In this document: in pieces, positions 49,051-61,485 of the stretch
Position numbering within the stretch: the stretch's first letter is position 1
Layout: each line of letters starts with the position of its first letter
Assembly (NCBI GenBank): GCA_013396995.1
Contig: VWZP01005794.1
Coordinates: 2,670,629-2,734,628, forward strand
From: Dicaeum eximium
Lineage: Eukaryota > Chordata > Aves > Passeriformes > Dicaeidae
Direction: 5' to 3'
Length of the DNA: 64,000 nucleotides
Notes under the pieces: model-generated
What the model was told of the DNA's origin: nothing
What the model saw: only the letters and a program-made list of their open reading frames with translations
The model's database searches: none
Translations under genes and position numbers: made by a program

Positions 49051-50399
49051 AGGCAGAGAGATCCCAAATTTGGTTTGATCTAGAGACCAAAATTTCACAG
49101 GATTTACTGCCTCTTGTGAATATTTTGTCTCCCCAGAAGGAAATGGTAATTGGCAGATAGAATGCGCAACTGACAGACGTGGTCTCATCTGTTAATCTAC
49201 CCAAATATGTGTCATAACAGAGTGGAGAGAGGTTCGAAATAGCAAGAGTATGAGGAATCTAAATTTAGGCTTACTGTAATTTTAGACCAAAGGCGGCTAC
49301 TGCCTGGAGCAAAGACCCAATTACTGAGTGCCAGATGTTGCAATTCAGAAACACATCTGTAGCATGGAGAAATAAGTAGGAAATCCTCTCAAAGATAAAA
49401 ATGCCAGACGATAAGGCATTTTAAAATTTAATTAATTTTATAACATATGGCAATGCTTTCAGAAACACTGAGTGTTTTGAACAACTTAAGTAGAGGGTGT
49501 TGACCAAAAGTAAGTTTGTTTTCAGAAGCAACTGTTTACCACATATATTTAAAGTAAACAGGGGTTGTTTATTCAAAATAAAAATATGGGAGAGGTTGGC
49601 TTTTTAATTAAATAAAACATGAACAGGATCCATCTGCTTACTTGCTGTGCATTGACAAAACCTAGGAGTGTTAAAGAAAAAAAGAGAGACATCTATCTAA
49701 TATGCATCAGGCAGCCATCCAATGACATTGCTGCTAGTAAAGAAGTAAACCCACAAGCTTCAATTGCCTTCTGCTACACCTAGAATTCTCACTGGAATAT
49801 TGTATACTTTTAACTATTTTCAAATATATTATGAAGGGGGGAATTATCCTGTCAGAGTTCATGTCTGAATAACTAAATCAAATGTACCATGAAGCCATAA
49901 GACACAGTTCACAGACAATTCTTTGCCTCTGTGCATTGCTGCTTACGTTTTGTTGATGTGACTTGTCATATTTGTAAATTATATCACTGTTTTATCTTTA
50001 TTTCACTATGCTGCATTGAATTCATTTTTATAAGCAATATATGGTTTTAGACTAAGCTGATGATCTTTTTTAAATGTTCTTTTCCTCTAGTGGTCTAACT
50101 TCATCATTAGTCATATAATTTCATAATAGTGGTAATTTATATTATTTGTTGGGGCCAGAAGTGGGATTTGTCTTAATCCATTATAATTAATTTTGAGAGA
50201 TTCTGTATGTCACATTTACATTAATGAAGATATAGGGAGAAGAGGGTGAAAGAGAGATGATGTGCAGAAATTGACTTAATACTTGAAACAGGTGCACTGA
50301 GTATAAGTAATAAACACAAACCCTATCACTGTCAACCCCAACTTCTGTCATTTTTCTGATTTTCACACTACCTGATTTTTTTCACACTTTCTGATTTTC

Positions 50400-50432
50400 A
50401 GCACCATAGCACTTTCTCCTTCCCATGGTATG
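50400..50432 (+). repeat. 33-bp direct repeat, copy 1
   Basis: Begins AGCACCATAGCACTTTCTCC and continues TTCCCATGGTATG. It recurs at 51756-51788 with one mismatch. The flanks are not related between copies. Confidence 0.88.
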
Positions 50433-50519
50433 TATCAGGAACACACAGACACAAGTATTTCTGGTCCTAGTCTAAATAACCAAATCCTTCAATAACACTT
50501 CAGCTGGGACAGGTGGTGC

Positions 50520-51108
50520 TGACCAATCTCGTGGCCAACCAGAGAACCTGGGCTGCATCAAGAGAAGCGTGGCCAGCAGGTCAAGGAAAGTGATTCTGCC
50601 CCTCTATTCTGCTCACATGAGATCCATACTTGCCGTACTGAATCCGGGTCTGGAATCCAAAGTATGTGAAAGGCATGGAGCTGTTGGAGTAGGTCCAGAG
50701 AAGAGATGATCAGAGGACTGGAACTCATTTCCTATGGAGAAAGTATGACTGGAGATGAGAAAGATCTAGGGAGACATTATTTTGGGCTTTCCGAATAAAA
50801 AAAGGGTTTACAAGAAAGATAGAGGAAGATGTTTTACCAAGACCTGTGGTGACAGTAGAAGGAAACATGTTTAAACTGAAAGTGAGTAGGTTTAGACAGG
50901 GCATAAGGGGGAAATTTATCTTGAGTATTGTGAGACACTGGAACAGCTTGTCCAGAGAAGCTGTGAATGCCTCATCCCTCAAGTGTCTAAGGTTGGTTGT
51001 ATGGGCTTTGAGCAGCCTGGTCTGATGGATGGTTCCCTTGCCCACAGGCAGGGCTAGATGATCTTTAAAAAGCTCTTTAAACCCAAACTGTCCTTTGAGT
51101 CTATGAAT
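50520..51108 (+). mobile_element. CR1 LINE, 3' fragment of about 590 bp
   Basis: Ordered CR1 landmarks: 'ctgggctgcatcaagagaag' (end of ORF2), 'cgtggccagcaggtcaagga', 'attctgcccctctattctgc', 'gagctgttggagtaggtcca', 'gaagagatgatcagagga', 'acactggaacagcttgtcca', 'gagcagcctggtctgatgga', 'ggcagggctagatgat' and a weak 'gagtctatgaata' end. A deletion removes the 'gttcagcctggag' block near 50750. The 145-codon minus frame (50725-51162) is antisense to it. It lies between the two copies of a 33-bp direct repeat. Confidence 0.93.
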
Positions 51109-51253
51109 ATCTTCTACATGTCTAGCAAACTGGAGTTGTTTCCACCAAAACAGTTCTCTCATTCTAAAAGGTCTTGGGGTATGCTAGCGAGAAGTGGAGG
51201 GAGAATGAAGGATTTATATGTGATTGCAGTGTTACAGCAAGAGGTGGCGGGAG

Positions 51254-51262
51254 TATATAAAA
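51254..51262 (+). promoter_or_regulatory. TATA-box-like sequence (weak candidate)
   Basis: TATATAAAA preceded by GGCGGGAG, a textbook-looking TATA context 145 bp after the CR1 end. No gene, initiator or conserved transcript start is evident downstream, and AT-rich DNA gives such words often. Confidence 0.15.
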
Positions 51263-51563
51263 CTCCAGCTCTTTTATGGAGTAGTGGTGTCGCTTGAAAC
51301 GAGGGATAGCTTGGCAAAACTCCATTATTGACATTGAAGACTATAGTGAGGGCAGAGCCAGCATATTGTACTAGCTCCTGTGTAGATTAGAGTGGTAGTC
51401 TGTCCCAAAGACCTAGCATCTGAATGGATGGGAAGGAAAATAACACTACATGGAGTTAAGATTATTTGTGTGTAGAAATACAGAAAGAATGTGAAAGAAC
51501 TCAGAAAGCTGCAGGTCTTGGAAATATTTTGCCCAAGACTGTGCTTCAAAGTCATATATAATT

Positions 51564-51632
51564 CTGGGTAGTAATATCTCCTTTAACACTCTCTCCTTTA
51601 ACACTCTGGGTAGTAATATCTCCTTTAAGACT
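51564..51632 (+). repeat. Short tandem duplication, period 42 bp
   Basis: CTGGGTAGTAATATCTCCTT begins at 51564 and again at 51606, each time followed by TAA(C/G)ACT. An extra CTCTCCTTTAACACT sits between. It is a local replication-slippage duplication. Confidence 0.85.
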
Positions 51633-51755
51633 CCAGTTTTTTCATCTGATGCTGATTCCTCAGTATATATGTAATCACTATCTATTAAACGGTGTTTCAC
51701 AATGTCTAAAATTTTTCACCATGTCTTTTAATATACCTCTGCATACTGGTTAGAA

Positions 51756-51788
51756 AGCACCATAGCACTTTCTCCTTCCCATGGTGTG
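51756..51788 (+). repeat. 33-bp direct repeat, copy 2
   Basis: Same as 50400-50432 except for one A-to-G difference near the end. It lies 1356 bp downstream of copy 1, beyond the CR1 fragment and the 42-bp tandem duplication. Confidence 0.88.
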
Positions 51789-53364
51789 CTCAAGTTTATA
51801 GCACAGTGCACTGGATATTTGCTGGCTATTAAATTTTAGTATAGTAAAATCAATGTTGCATACTTTTATCAAACAGACAATAAAACTAATTCAGATCATG
51901 AGCCTTAAGAAAATTCCATCTTCTGGAAAATGAAGGATATTTCCCCTGTGCATTTAATAAAAAATCCCCAAACCCATACTTCTGCTTTTGCTTTCAGTTC
52001 ATCCAACCTCAAAGCTTTCCAGTTAAAAGAAAAATGAGCTCCCTCTGTTTCCAATGTACACATTTTCTTTCAAGAAAGTCCATGTACTACTGCTTTAAAA
52101 CTAAGTTTTACCTTGTAGCAAACAGAAACCAATGAGGCAATCAGACTTCAGTAATTGCAGTTGAATAGCTTTGAACAACTTTTTATTAGGAACAGGAAAA
52201 CAGCAATTATAGAGCTGAAAATGTACTTATGGAAACCACAAAAAACACAGGGGTCTTTGACATAAAAACTTAGAGTCTTTCTGTTTTTCCTTTGCCTAAA
52301 AGAAGTGGCTTACAGTACAAATAAAATTGATTGATTCAGGGTAGGATTTGGGAACCTGAGTTCCACTGACAATCAGTGGGATTTATCCTAAGTCTCTTAC
52401 TTATTTCTGGGAATCTCAGCTTTGAGGAAGATCTATTGTTAAACATACTGGGATTTCTTTGGGGGGGGCAGTTTCTCACTGTGTGTAGCAGAGACGTGTT
52501 TTCATTATTAATCAATGGTTTACTCCCTACATGCTACACTCACATGGGTATTTTCATTGACTGTGAAATAAGTATCTTAAAGAACATGTTCTGTTTACAT
52601 ATCAAGAGCTACTGTAGAAACAACTTTTCAGACATAAACATATTACTTGCTACCAGTATCTGTTACAATTCTGTAGCAGGCAATAATGGAACAAAAATAA
52701 ATTTAATGTGTTCACTTAACCTAAAAAATGATAAAGAGAAACCAAGCTTGATTGTATGCTAACAGTTGATGCTGAAGAAATACAGCTTGGCCATTTGGAT
52801 TTTCTCAAAAATGTGAAATTTATTTATAGCTGTTGCTTTTTATACAGGAATGATGCTTCCAAAGCCTTTAGACATTAGGGGTGCCTTTGGGAAGGAAATA
52901 TCACTAAGTGCAAGTTATTAGGCTGTCACAGAGTGTAGGGAAAAAATCTGGTCATTATGTCCTGGGACCAGAGTCACCACTATGGAAGCCAAATAGATGG
53001 TCTGAGGGAGAGAATAGCTGTCACGTTATGTGCAGCTCTTTGAGTGACATATTTTGAACAGATAGAAATGGGTGACAGCATTGAAATTTTTCTGACTTTA
53101 GCTGTCTCCCTTATCTAATTTATCAAATTGGTTTTCATCCTTTCTTTTCTACCCTCTACTCTTTCTAATAATCTCTCCATTTCTTATTTATCTCCCCAAC
53201 CCCCCTTTCTTTATTTAAAAACTTCCTCTGGGTTGGTTTCCACTGCAAGACTTATTCCAGTAAGAAGAATTCTTCAGATAAAAATACACTTGAAAATTCT
53301 TCTAATGGAAACATGGCTGCTACCAATAAAAAAAATGTCTTTAATTACTGGTAATAGCTCAAAA
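51789..53364. other. AT-rich non-coding sequence, no gene seen
   Basis: The 128-codon plus frame (52376-52762) is the longest not overlapping a repeat in this part. It has hydrophobic, low-information residues and no domain that I recognise, so I do not call a gene. Confidence 0.55.
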
Positions 53365-53530
53365 CTGTTAAAGAGCATCCAAAGGAGGGCAAAAAAGATG
53401 GTGAAGGCCTTGAGGGGAAGCTGTGTGAGGAGCAGCTGAGGTCACTTGGTCTGTTCAGCCTGGAGGAGACTGAGGGGAGACCTCACTGCAGTTACAGCTC
53501 CTTGTGAGGGGAAGAGGAGGGGCAGGCACT
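53365..53530 (+). mobile_element. CR1 LINE internal 3'-region fragment
   Basis: 'gagcatccaaaggagggcaa', 'agatggtgaaggccttgagg', 'ggagcagctgaggtcacttg', 'gtctgttcagcctggagg', 'ggggagacctcactgcag' and 'gaggggcaggcactgatctc' match a CR1 subtype distinct from the 29.3-kb copy. It lacks the 3' end, stopping near 'tctctgcacaa'. Confidence 0.9.
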
Positions 53531-56500
53531 GATCTCTTCTCTGCACAAATGTTAGAAGCAAGAAAATTATATAGCCTAGATGCTTTATACAAAAACAGAA
53601 GGAAATTGAAACATATTCCTGTGGCCAGGAATATATTTTGGCAACTCATAACCAATGCTGCACTCTTTCTGTACTCAGGCTACAGAGAGAAAGACCCTTT
53701 AACACAGTGGTAAGAAGAGTCCAGATAGGGAACCAAAATGATAGTTTTAACTTTGTTCTTTTGCCTTTTCTCTCAGCTCTTTCTCTCTGGCTTTGTTTTA
53801 AAGAATGCAAGTTTAGATTTCAAACATAACAATGTCAGTCTCCAGCCCATCTGAACCAACCTGTCCTTGTTTCCTCAAAAAGGACAAGTGATGCATCCAG
53901 CTTTACTGAGCTGGGGTTTTGTTGGGGTTTGTTTATTTATTTGTTTGTTTGGAGGGTTGGGGGTTGCGGCTGTTTGGTTGTTCTATTTTAATTCAGTCAA
54001 ATATTTCATTTACAATAGATGTGCATATAGTCCCATTCCTCCAAAACCAGCAAGAAGAAAAAGAGAGAAACTGTTGTGGTGGTTTTTTCAGGGCAACTAT
54101 GCTTTCCATTTACTCTAAATTTAGTGCTTTTTCCAGTGTTACACCCTGTACTTCCCTCTTGGCACTCAGAGATCTGGTTCTTTACAGATGTTCTTAGTAA
54201 CCTGTCCCCAAATCAATGTCTCCAGCTTCTGTGTTTTCAGTCAGTGTGCTATGTCTTCAACAAGCTTCTCTGTGGTCTGGGTTTTGATGTCTGTCATTAA
54301 AAAAAAAAAAAAGATTTTGTAATTTGCCTTCCCCTGAATGAAAGCTGTGACCAATTTATATGTTCTCAGCAGAATCAGACATTAGCACCAACAACCACCG
54401 TTCTGGAGGTAACCACAGTTACTAAAATTTTGTCCATAAAATTTTGCTAAACAGATGTCCTACTCATCTCTTATATAAGTTAAGTGACTCCCCTCTATTG
54501 CCTTTAGGGGAGACCCCTTCATAATATAGGTAGGTTAATGGGTCTTGATGTGGTTTTAATCTCAAATAGTGTATTTGTAACTTCATGCAAATAAATTACT
54601 AATGCAAGGGAAAGATTTTAGTAAATAGAGAAGGAATCCCAGCTTCTTGTGTAAAAACATGCAGAGGTCTTCATAGTTTGTAAAGAAGAACCTTGAAGTA
54701 TTTAAAGATTTTTTACAATTTTTTTTTTTTTGTTCTGGTGTTTGGTTCTAGTTTTGTTCTTCTCCTTAATCTTCTACATAAATTATATACCTGTTCTATA
54801 CATACTGTTCAGCACCAGCTTAAGTATCTGATACCCAGAGTTCATATTAACCAGAATATGGATTTATGGAAAAAGGAAAATCAACCAAAAAAAAATAGCC
54901 CAACAACAACCAACCAAACAAAAAGGCACCTCAGAATAGGATAAGAAGAAAAAAATTAAGCAAAACAAGAGAAAAGAAAGATGAAAGTATGGATGAGGCA
55001 TGCAGGTCTAAGAATTTAAAATTTTCCCTGCTTGCAGAATCACTCATTTTTTGAAGCACTAGGATGATATGTGAATTGCACCTTTTCAAGGTGAGAACAC
55101 TTAAGGCAAAAAATAAGGGTAGAGGGAGAGTGAACAGAATTCACACCAGACAGATGTGTGAACTCATAGGGAGCAGTAGAGACAAAGGTTCCTCTCAGAG
55201 ATATTACAGCTGAGGGATAATAAAGTTGTTAAGGACACAGAAAATGAGAGCACAGTTTAAGTTCAGTACACATTAAATATTGAGATCTCAGACAACAGTA
55301 ATTTTGAAAGAGACTTTCACAATTTCTGTGCAGTGCCAGCAGCCCCACGTATTTGTGACTTTTTTTTTAATATGAGTTTGAGGCTGTAGCATATAAAGAA
55401 AATAGTATAACTAATATTTCAAACCATGGAATAGAGGGATCAATACATTTTAACATAGGCTTTCTTATTTAATTTCTAGCAAATATCTGTGTTCTCATTG
55501 CTGACAGCTTCACTAAGGCTGGCTTGACTGAAAGAGCACCCAAAATTGCCACAGCTCTGTACTGTACCTTGAAGCACAGAATGTAAAACAGAAGTGGCAG
55601 CTTGAGCCAGGAGAAATCACAGAAATGGGAGATAAGGGACGTTTTTTAAAAATGGTTATCTTTCACCAACTTATTTTGAGATAGAAATTATATCTTGAAT
55701 TATAAAAGCTTAGCCTATAATGGAAAGATAAATGTATGAAAAATGTAAATGATTGCCTGTCTCCCATACCCCTTTTAGCCACCCCATTCCTTTTGTTAGA
55801 GTCACCATTTTAATTTAGCATCTCCTCTGAGGCAAATGAAGCAATATCGAAACAACTTTCACCCAGTAAAAGACATTGGAAATGAAATTGACAGTAATGA
55901 AAATGGTGGTGCCTCCATTTGCTGAAATAAAGTGAACTCTACTTTTTAGTGTTGCACTGATTTCCATAAGTAATCTGATCTTTTCTCATCCCTGTGTAGA
56001 GAAGAAGAGCTCCGAAGATTAAACTGCTGATGGCATTTGGAGTGCTTTGTACTGGGAACCAGATAAAAAAGTTCAGTTTAAAATGTTTCTATGGGTTCTA
56101 CAATGCCAACCTATTAATATTGTAAAAGGCAGTGGGGCTATTGACTGTGGTCCAGCCGAGTTTCTGCTGCCACATTTTATTTTTGTGCAATGCAACTGTA
56201 CACTGAAGGACATTGCTGGTAGCAAGCCAGGTTGCTCCCTCAGTAGTGTTTACTAATATATCACTAATGAATAGGTCTTGGGGTTAATAGATAGATAAAG
56301 ACTTCAGGCTTCACTGACAGCTCAGAGACACCAGTATCAAGCACAGAGGGTTTTGGAAGTCACTAATTTTAAAACGTCATGAGTGGCAATGCCTACTCAG
56401 CTGGAGAGATGAAAGCTGGGAGGGAAAGGGAAAAAGAAGAGCAGCCTCACAGCAAACTGCAGTGGTTTGGAGTGTCTTTATGGACAAGAGTGGGGGTGAA

Positions 56501-58944
56501 TCAAGCTTAAAGAGCCACATGTCTCTGTTCCCAGTGAAACCAGACATGTCACTAAGGCTCCTCTGCCTGTGGAGACACGGCAACAGTGGCACTTGCATCA
56601 AAGTTTTCTGCCCATGACCTCTGACCATGGGCTGAAAAGCAAACCTACTCCTGCAGGTGCAGCAAAGTCAGTCTGCTGGATGCAGGCACATACAGCTCTT
56701 TGGCAGACAAGTCATGCTAAAAAGAATTACATATTTCCTAGAAGATCCAAGGAGAAGACTGGTCTGTTCAGTTTAGATGCATACATTTTTATGGCCTCCT
56801 TAAGAAAGGAGGATCCTTTAATGATTTCCTCCTTGAGATTATCAAACACACTCACGTGCCTCACTGTGCTGTAGAGGGAACATGGGCACCCACCTCAGAT
56901 CCCAAACAGTTTAATCAGGAGCAATTGTCATGGAAAAACATCCCTCTTCCTGTAGCTGAGAAACTGCTTCACTTAAAATCCTGTCATAAAGAGCCTGACA
57001 GAAAATATCTTGGAGGGGTTTTGTATTCACAGAATACAAAGTTAAGCGAGGTCTTTCCCTTTAAATGGTTGTTGTCCTTCACCCACTTCCCTGCAGGCAG
57101 ACCTTTGCACTCTGAAAGGCTCGACTAAAATCAGTATAGTTCAAAAAGAGCACAGGGCTTTACAACTTACACAAAACAGGAGGATAAGTATGGAAAAGAC
57201 ACAACAAGTGCATTACAGACACTGGGAGGCCATAAGAGGCAAGGGACAAGTTTACAAACAATCCTGCCCTTATGTAAGCCAGCAGCGTGCACAGCTTGAC
57301 AGTTCAATATATAGCTTGTAAATTGTATACAATTTTATAGTTCCAAAATATTATATTGAATCTGCACTTCAATAAATCCCACTAATCATTGCTCTGCATC
57401 AAACAGTACACTCATTAAAGTACTGCCATACTCCTTTTGAGGTCCCTGGCATTTTCTGGGTTTGAGAGCAGGCAAATTCTCTCATTGTAAAACTGTCATG
57501 TCCCAATCCTTATTCTTGTTCCACAAAAACAGATTCACAGAGCCCCACAGCATTCCACAGCATTCCTGTGAAGATTCAGTGAGAGATTCAGAGTAACATC
57601 TGCAAAGCCAGGTCCACACCCTGTTTTTCCTGGGTTCCATTTGAAGAGAGCAGAATTTAATGTGTGTGTGGAAGTGGGGGTAATTCCTCCCACTGGGAAT
57701 AGGAACCACTGGTGTATAAAAAGCTAACCAATTATATGAATAACTTAGAAAAGACATCACTTCAAGTTGTGTTGAAACTACCTATCACTGTCAAATACAT
57801 AAAGCAAAATTACTTAGCATTCACATATAGTGAAAAATATTACTGTAAAAGCCTGACATGTTGCTATAGATTATCAGTTCTGTCTGGCTTGCTACAGAAA
57901 AGAAATAACTGAAGACTATGATGGACAGGAATGAGAAAGGAAATAAAAAGCTGAAGATGGTGAGTTAGAAAGGCCATCAAACCACATGGTTCTTGGTTTG
58001 GTGCCATGCTTTTGTGCCACAGTCACTCCTTCCAGCACTGATCCTTTATGTCCATGCCTGGCAGCTGTCTGGAATAACCTCACTCTACTTCTATACTCTG
58101 ACATGATTTATGTAGCACTGAGTAGGGCAGATGCACTCCTTTAGACCAGGTCTTCAGAATGATATCCTGTCTGGAAAGGAAAAAGCCTTGGCTTCCATGT
58201 CACATACAAGTTTGTAGTTGTACTCTATTTTGCCAGAATTTATAAGTAAACAAAACAGAAGTTCCTATATAGCCTAAAACTAGACTTCTTACAGCTGATG
58301 CTTCCTCTGATTTGTGGTCCATGAGAAGTGGAGGCCTGGAGAGAAATCCATATATCATGGATTATGTATCAGGTGTTGCAGAAGTTACCCATCAGTATCA
58401 GGGTTGATGAATGACCAAGAAAAATGCTCCAGTTGCTGAGGACCTAATATTTGGATTGTATTGAAGGAAATTATCATGAAAGCTGCTGAAAAGCTTCAAA
58501 TTATAAACTTTCTGATAACTGTAATTGTATTTCATTCAAGATTTGTATGGATCTCTTTATATTCCTTGGGTGTTTCAGCAAGCACAATTATCTCAAATAT
58601 CTCAGTCACAATTTAATTCAAAATGCAAATAAATTATCCTACAGCTTCAGAGAAGAGACTTCATTATTCAAATAAAATCATTACCAGATAATCAGTGTAA
58701 TTTTGTAGAGATGATGTGCAAAATCAAAGTGTGCATTTTAAAGGCTGTCTCTAATAAATCAGTATAAATTTGGCAGCTGATTTCAAGGGAAACAGGATTC
58801 CACTAAGTATCATTATTCCAATAAAATATGAGTTCAAGTCATGATGAAAAACATGCATTAACTTTAAATCTATCCAAAAGCTGATAATTCTCATTCTAGG
58901 AAAAAAAATAATCCAGGGCTGCTAAATGCTCCCATTTGGGTTGA
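53531..58944. other. Non-coding sequence, no gene seen
   Basis: Contains a T/G tract (53912-53988), A and T runs (54299-54312, 54719-54731), an A/C-rich patch (54882-54926) and slightly GC-richer stretches near 56400-56700 and 56850-57120. The 101-codon plus frame at 56569-56874 has no recognisable domain. Confidence 0.55.
53912..53988 (+). repeat. T/G-rich tract with (GTTT)n
   Basis: GGGGTTTTGTTGGGG, then ATTT/GTTT units, then GGAGGGTTGGGGG. Same style as the tracts at 25.3, 29.5 and 30.9 kb. Confidence 0.75.
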
Positions 58945-59400
58945 AGGGCCATAAAGTTGATAAGAGAACTGGAGCACCTCACCTATAAAGACAGGCTGAG
59001 AAAGTTGGGGCTGTTCAGCCTGGAGAAGACAAAAGAAGAGAAGATTGGGTGGAGACCTCACAACAACCTTCCATCATAAGAAGGGGCCTAAGGGAAGCCA
59101 GAGAGGGACTCTGTCAGGAACTGCAGTGACAGAACAAAGAGTAATTGGTACAAATTGAAAGAAGAGAAATTTAGGCTCAATATTAGTAAGAAACTTTTTA
59201 TTTTTTGATTGGTGAGACACTGGAGCAGGTTGCCCAGGAAGGCTGTAAATGCCCCATCCCTGGCAATGTTCAAACCCAGGTTGATAAGACCTTGAGCATC
59301 CTGGTCTAGTGGGAGATGTCCCTGCACAGGGCAGCAGGGCTTGGGACTAAATGATCTTTAAGGTCCTTTTCAGCCCTTAACACTCTCTGATTCTATGATT
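58945..59400 (+). mobile_element. CR1 LINE, 3' fragment with intact terminus
   Basis: 'agagaactggagcacctcac', 'ctataaagacaggctgagaa', 'gttggggctgttcagcctgg', 'gtgagacactggagcaggtt', 'gcccaggaaggctgtaaatg', 'ccccatccctggcaatgttc', 'agcatcctggtctagtggga' and the end 'ctctgattctatgattt'. The 3' end is the best preserved in the window, suggesting a comparatively younger copy. The 79-codon minus frame at 59088-59327 is antisense to it. Confidence 0.94.
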
Positions 59401-61455
59401 TAACAATAATTATTTCATTTTAATAATATAAAAAAGAATAAAAATCCAGAGGATTCTCTTCTTTCTGTAATTCAATAAAATAAAGGTGGTCTCTACTTTA
59501 GGATGAAGATCTAGCAACTCACAGTGCATTCTCCACTCTGTGTTGCACAACTTTTCTCTTCATTTTCTCAATTTGAGATAACACCTTCATGTTCTTTGTG
59601 TTATATCAGTGCCCCTAGATGTAAATACTGGAAGAGAACAGATGGATTTTGCAAGATGTCCAAATCCTGTATATTATTTTCCAATTGGTAATCTCTTCAT
59701 TCTCTGTAATAATTGTCACAATCATATGATCCCAGACAGCAGTGGGTAAGTAGTGTAAGTTTGTGTACCCAGGAGTGGACATTTAACTGTTCTGCTCCAA
59801 GCATACAATCGAACACAAATATGTTAATATATGTTCAAGGAGAGACATATGTTTATATCCACTAGCTTTTCTATTCTTCCCCTGTGATTTATGGCATCAC
59901 ACAAAAATCATAATTCTAATCTGCAAATGCTCCTCCAGAATTTGCAATGTTGTTGAACCCAAAAAGGACAGTAAGTCAAATAGATCAGACTAGATTTTTA
60001 CACGATACTAATTTTCACATTTTATTGCTGCTGAGTAGTTTGGTTATAGGACTGTGAATTGTTTACTATTTTATGTGTTTCTAAATTCACCTTGTCATAT
60101 AAATGACTCTATTACAGTTTTCTCAAAGAAGGTCTTCAGGATTGTGGAACACTTCCAGTTTGCCAAAAGTAGGTTTGATAATAGTTCAAAAAGGGACCCT
60201 AGATTCCTTTCACTGAGCTTCTTACTGACTTACATACTAATTACATGTATTATTTTATTACTATATAATATATAGTAAAAATATTAACCCTTATTTTAAC
60301 CTAAGGTATAGTGACTGAGAAATTCTCCTGAATGACCTCTAAAAAGCAGTTTACCTGGTACGCAGTGTCCACATTCTTTCACAATTGCCAGCAGGATGGC
60401 TAATATGAATATCTCTTTGTATTCTGTCTCCCACAAAAGAGTGTTCTGTACAGAGAAGTCATTCAAAGCATAGTAGTACAGGCAGAGTAGCTGATTCCAA
60501 GGAAGGAGACCCCCCATCTTTCTCTGAAGGGCTCCAGGTGGGATGGAGCCAAAAGGGAAGCATTGATCTGTCAGCTTCTCATGAAGAGAAAAAAAAGGGA
60601 AATGAGTTAATGAGCAGGCCTTAGACACATTCAATTTATGAATGTTCTTTTATGATGAGTGGGTTGTTTCTGTTCAGAACAAGCAATCTTACAGTGTCAA
60701 GGAAGATTTAACAGTTTTACGAAGGTAAAAATTTTGGGCAGTCAACTATGTCTGACTGCATACTGACTCTGCCCTCTGTTAAATCAGTCACTTGCCACAT
60801 TGAGCTCCAAATGTTTAGAAAAACAACTAAGTGAGAGAGAGAGGTGAAAAACCCTGTGTACTTGTTGCACTCTTGTTCACAGTATAGAGATTCCTGTGGA
60901 TCTACTTTTTAGCAAAGGTGTGGGATGGTGGGAGGGCCTGTGAGCACTGTGTGATGGCCCCACAAGGCAGCTGAAGCTGCAGAGCAGCTTTCTGCCCCCC
61001 AGGGTAAACACAAACCCCACAGGACCTGACAGTCCTTAATTAGAAAGAAGGTGTTACTGGAGAGGATGGCAAACAGCCAGGTGCCCTAACAGTTATCATA
61101 CCAAGGAGCTAGAGAGGAGAACTGTGAATAAACTATGGAGAAGAATCCGTCAGGCACTTACCCTCTTTCCTCCTTTCAGTAAAGGATTTTTCTTCAAGAC
61201 AAAGATATCTTTCTTATTAAGGGAAGAAAATTACTTCACTAAGCATCAAGCAGCTCAGGTTTATTCTTGCATACTTGCTGATGAGGCCTTGAGCTAGCCC
61301 TTCTTAATGATCCCAAAAATTTAAATTCTGACTTACTTAATGACCATCAACTCAGGTCTTCCACTATGACAGCTATGCAAAACCTCAGAGGTGAGGGTCA
61401 GGGATTGCATTTTGCCTATTCAATTCAACTAAATTGACCAGTAAACCAAGAAAAT
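59401..61455. other. Mostly AT-rich sequence; one weak exon-like interval
   Basis: No repeat recognised. The minus-strand interval 60355-60567 is open in frame and is bordered by AG and GT splice-like dinucleotides (see findings), but nothing identifies it as coding. A GC-richer patch lies at 60920-61040. Confidence 0.5.
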
Positions 61456-61485
61456 AAACTCTGTACTCACAAGAGTACAGAGTTT
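61456..61485. repeat. Perfect 13-bp hairpin with 4-base loop
   Basis: AAACTCTGTACTC (61456-61468), loop ACAA, GAGTACAGAGTTT (61473-61485). All 13 pairs match. Base composition is mixed, so chance is less likely than for AT-only palindromes. Confidence 0.92.

Larger units (their letters stand above)
43524..50399. other. AT-rich non-coding sequence, simple repeats only
   Basis: Holds a 16-base T-run (43879-43894), an AT-rich self-complementary patch (about 44880-44945) and a long purine-rich tract (48838-49050). I recognise no exon or interspersed repeat. The frames at 46350-46766, 47445-48003 and 48779-49188 are either random or translations of the purine tract. Confidence 0.55.

Noticed and set aside
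51254..51262. TATA box as evidence of a gene promoter
   Set aside because: No coding exon or transcript signal lies downstream, so I kept it only as a very weak regulatory entry.
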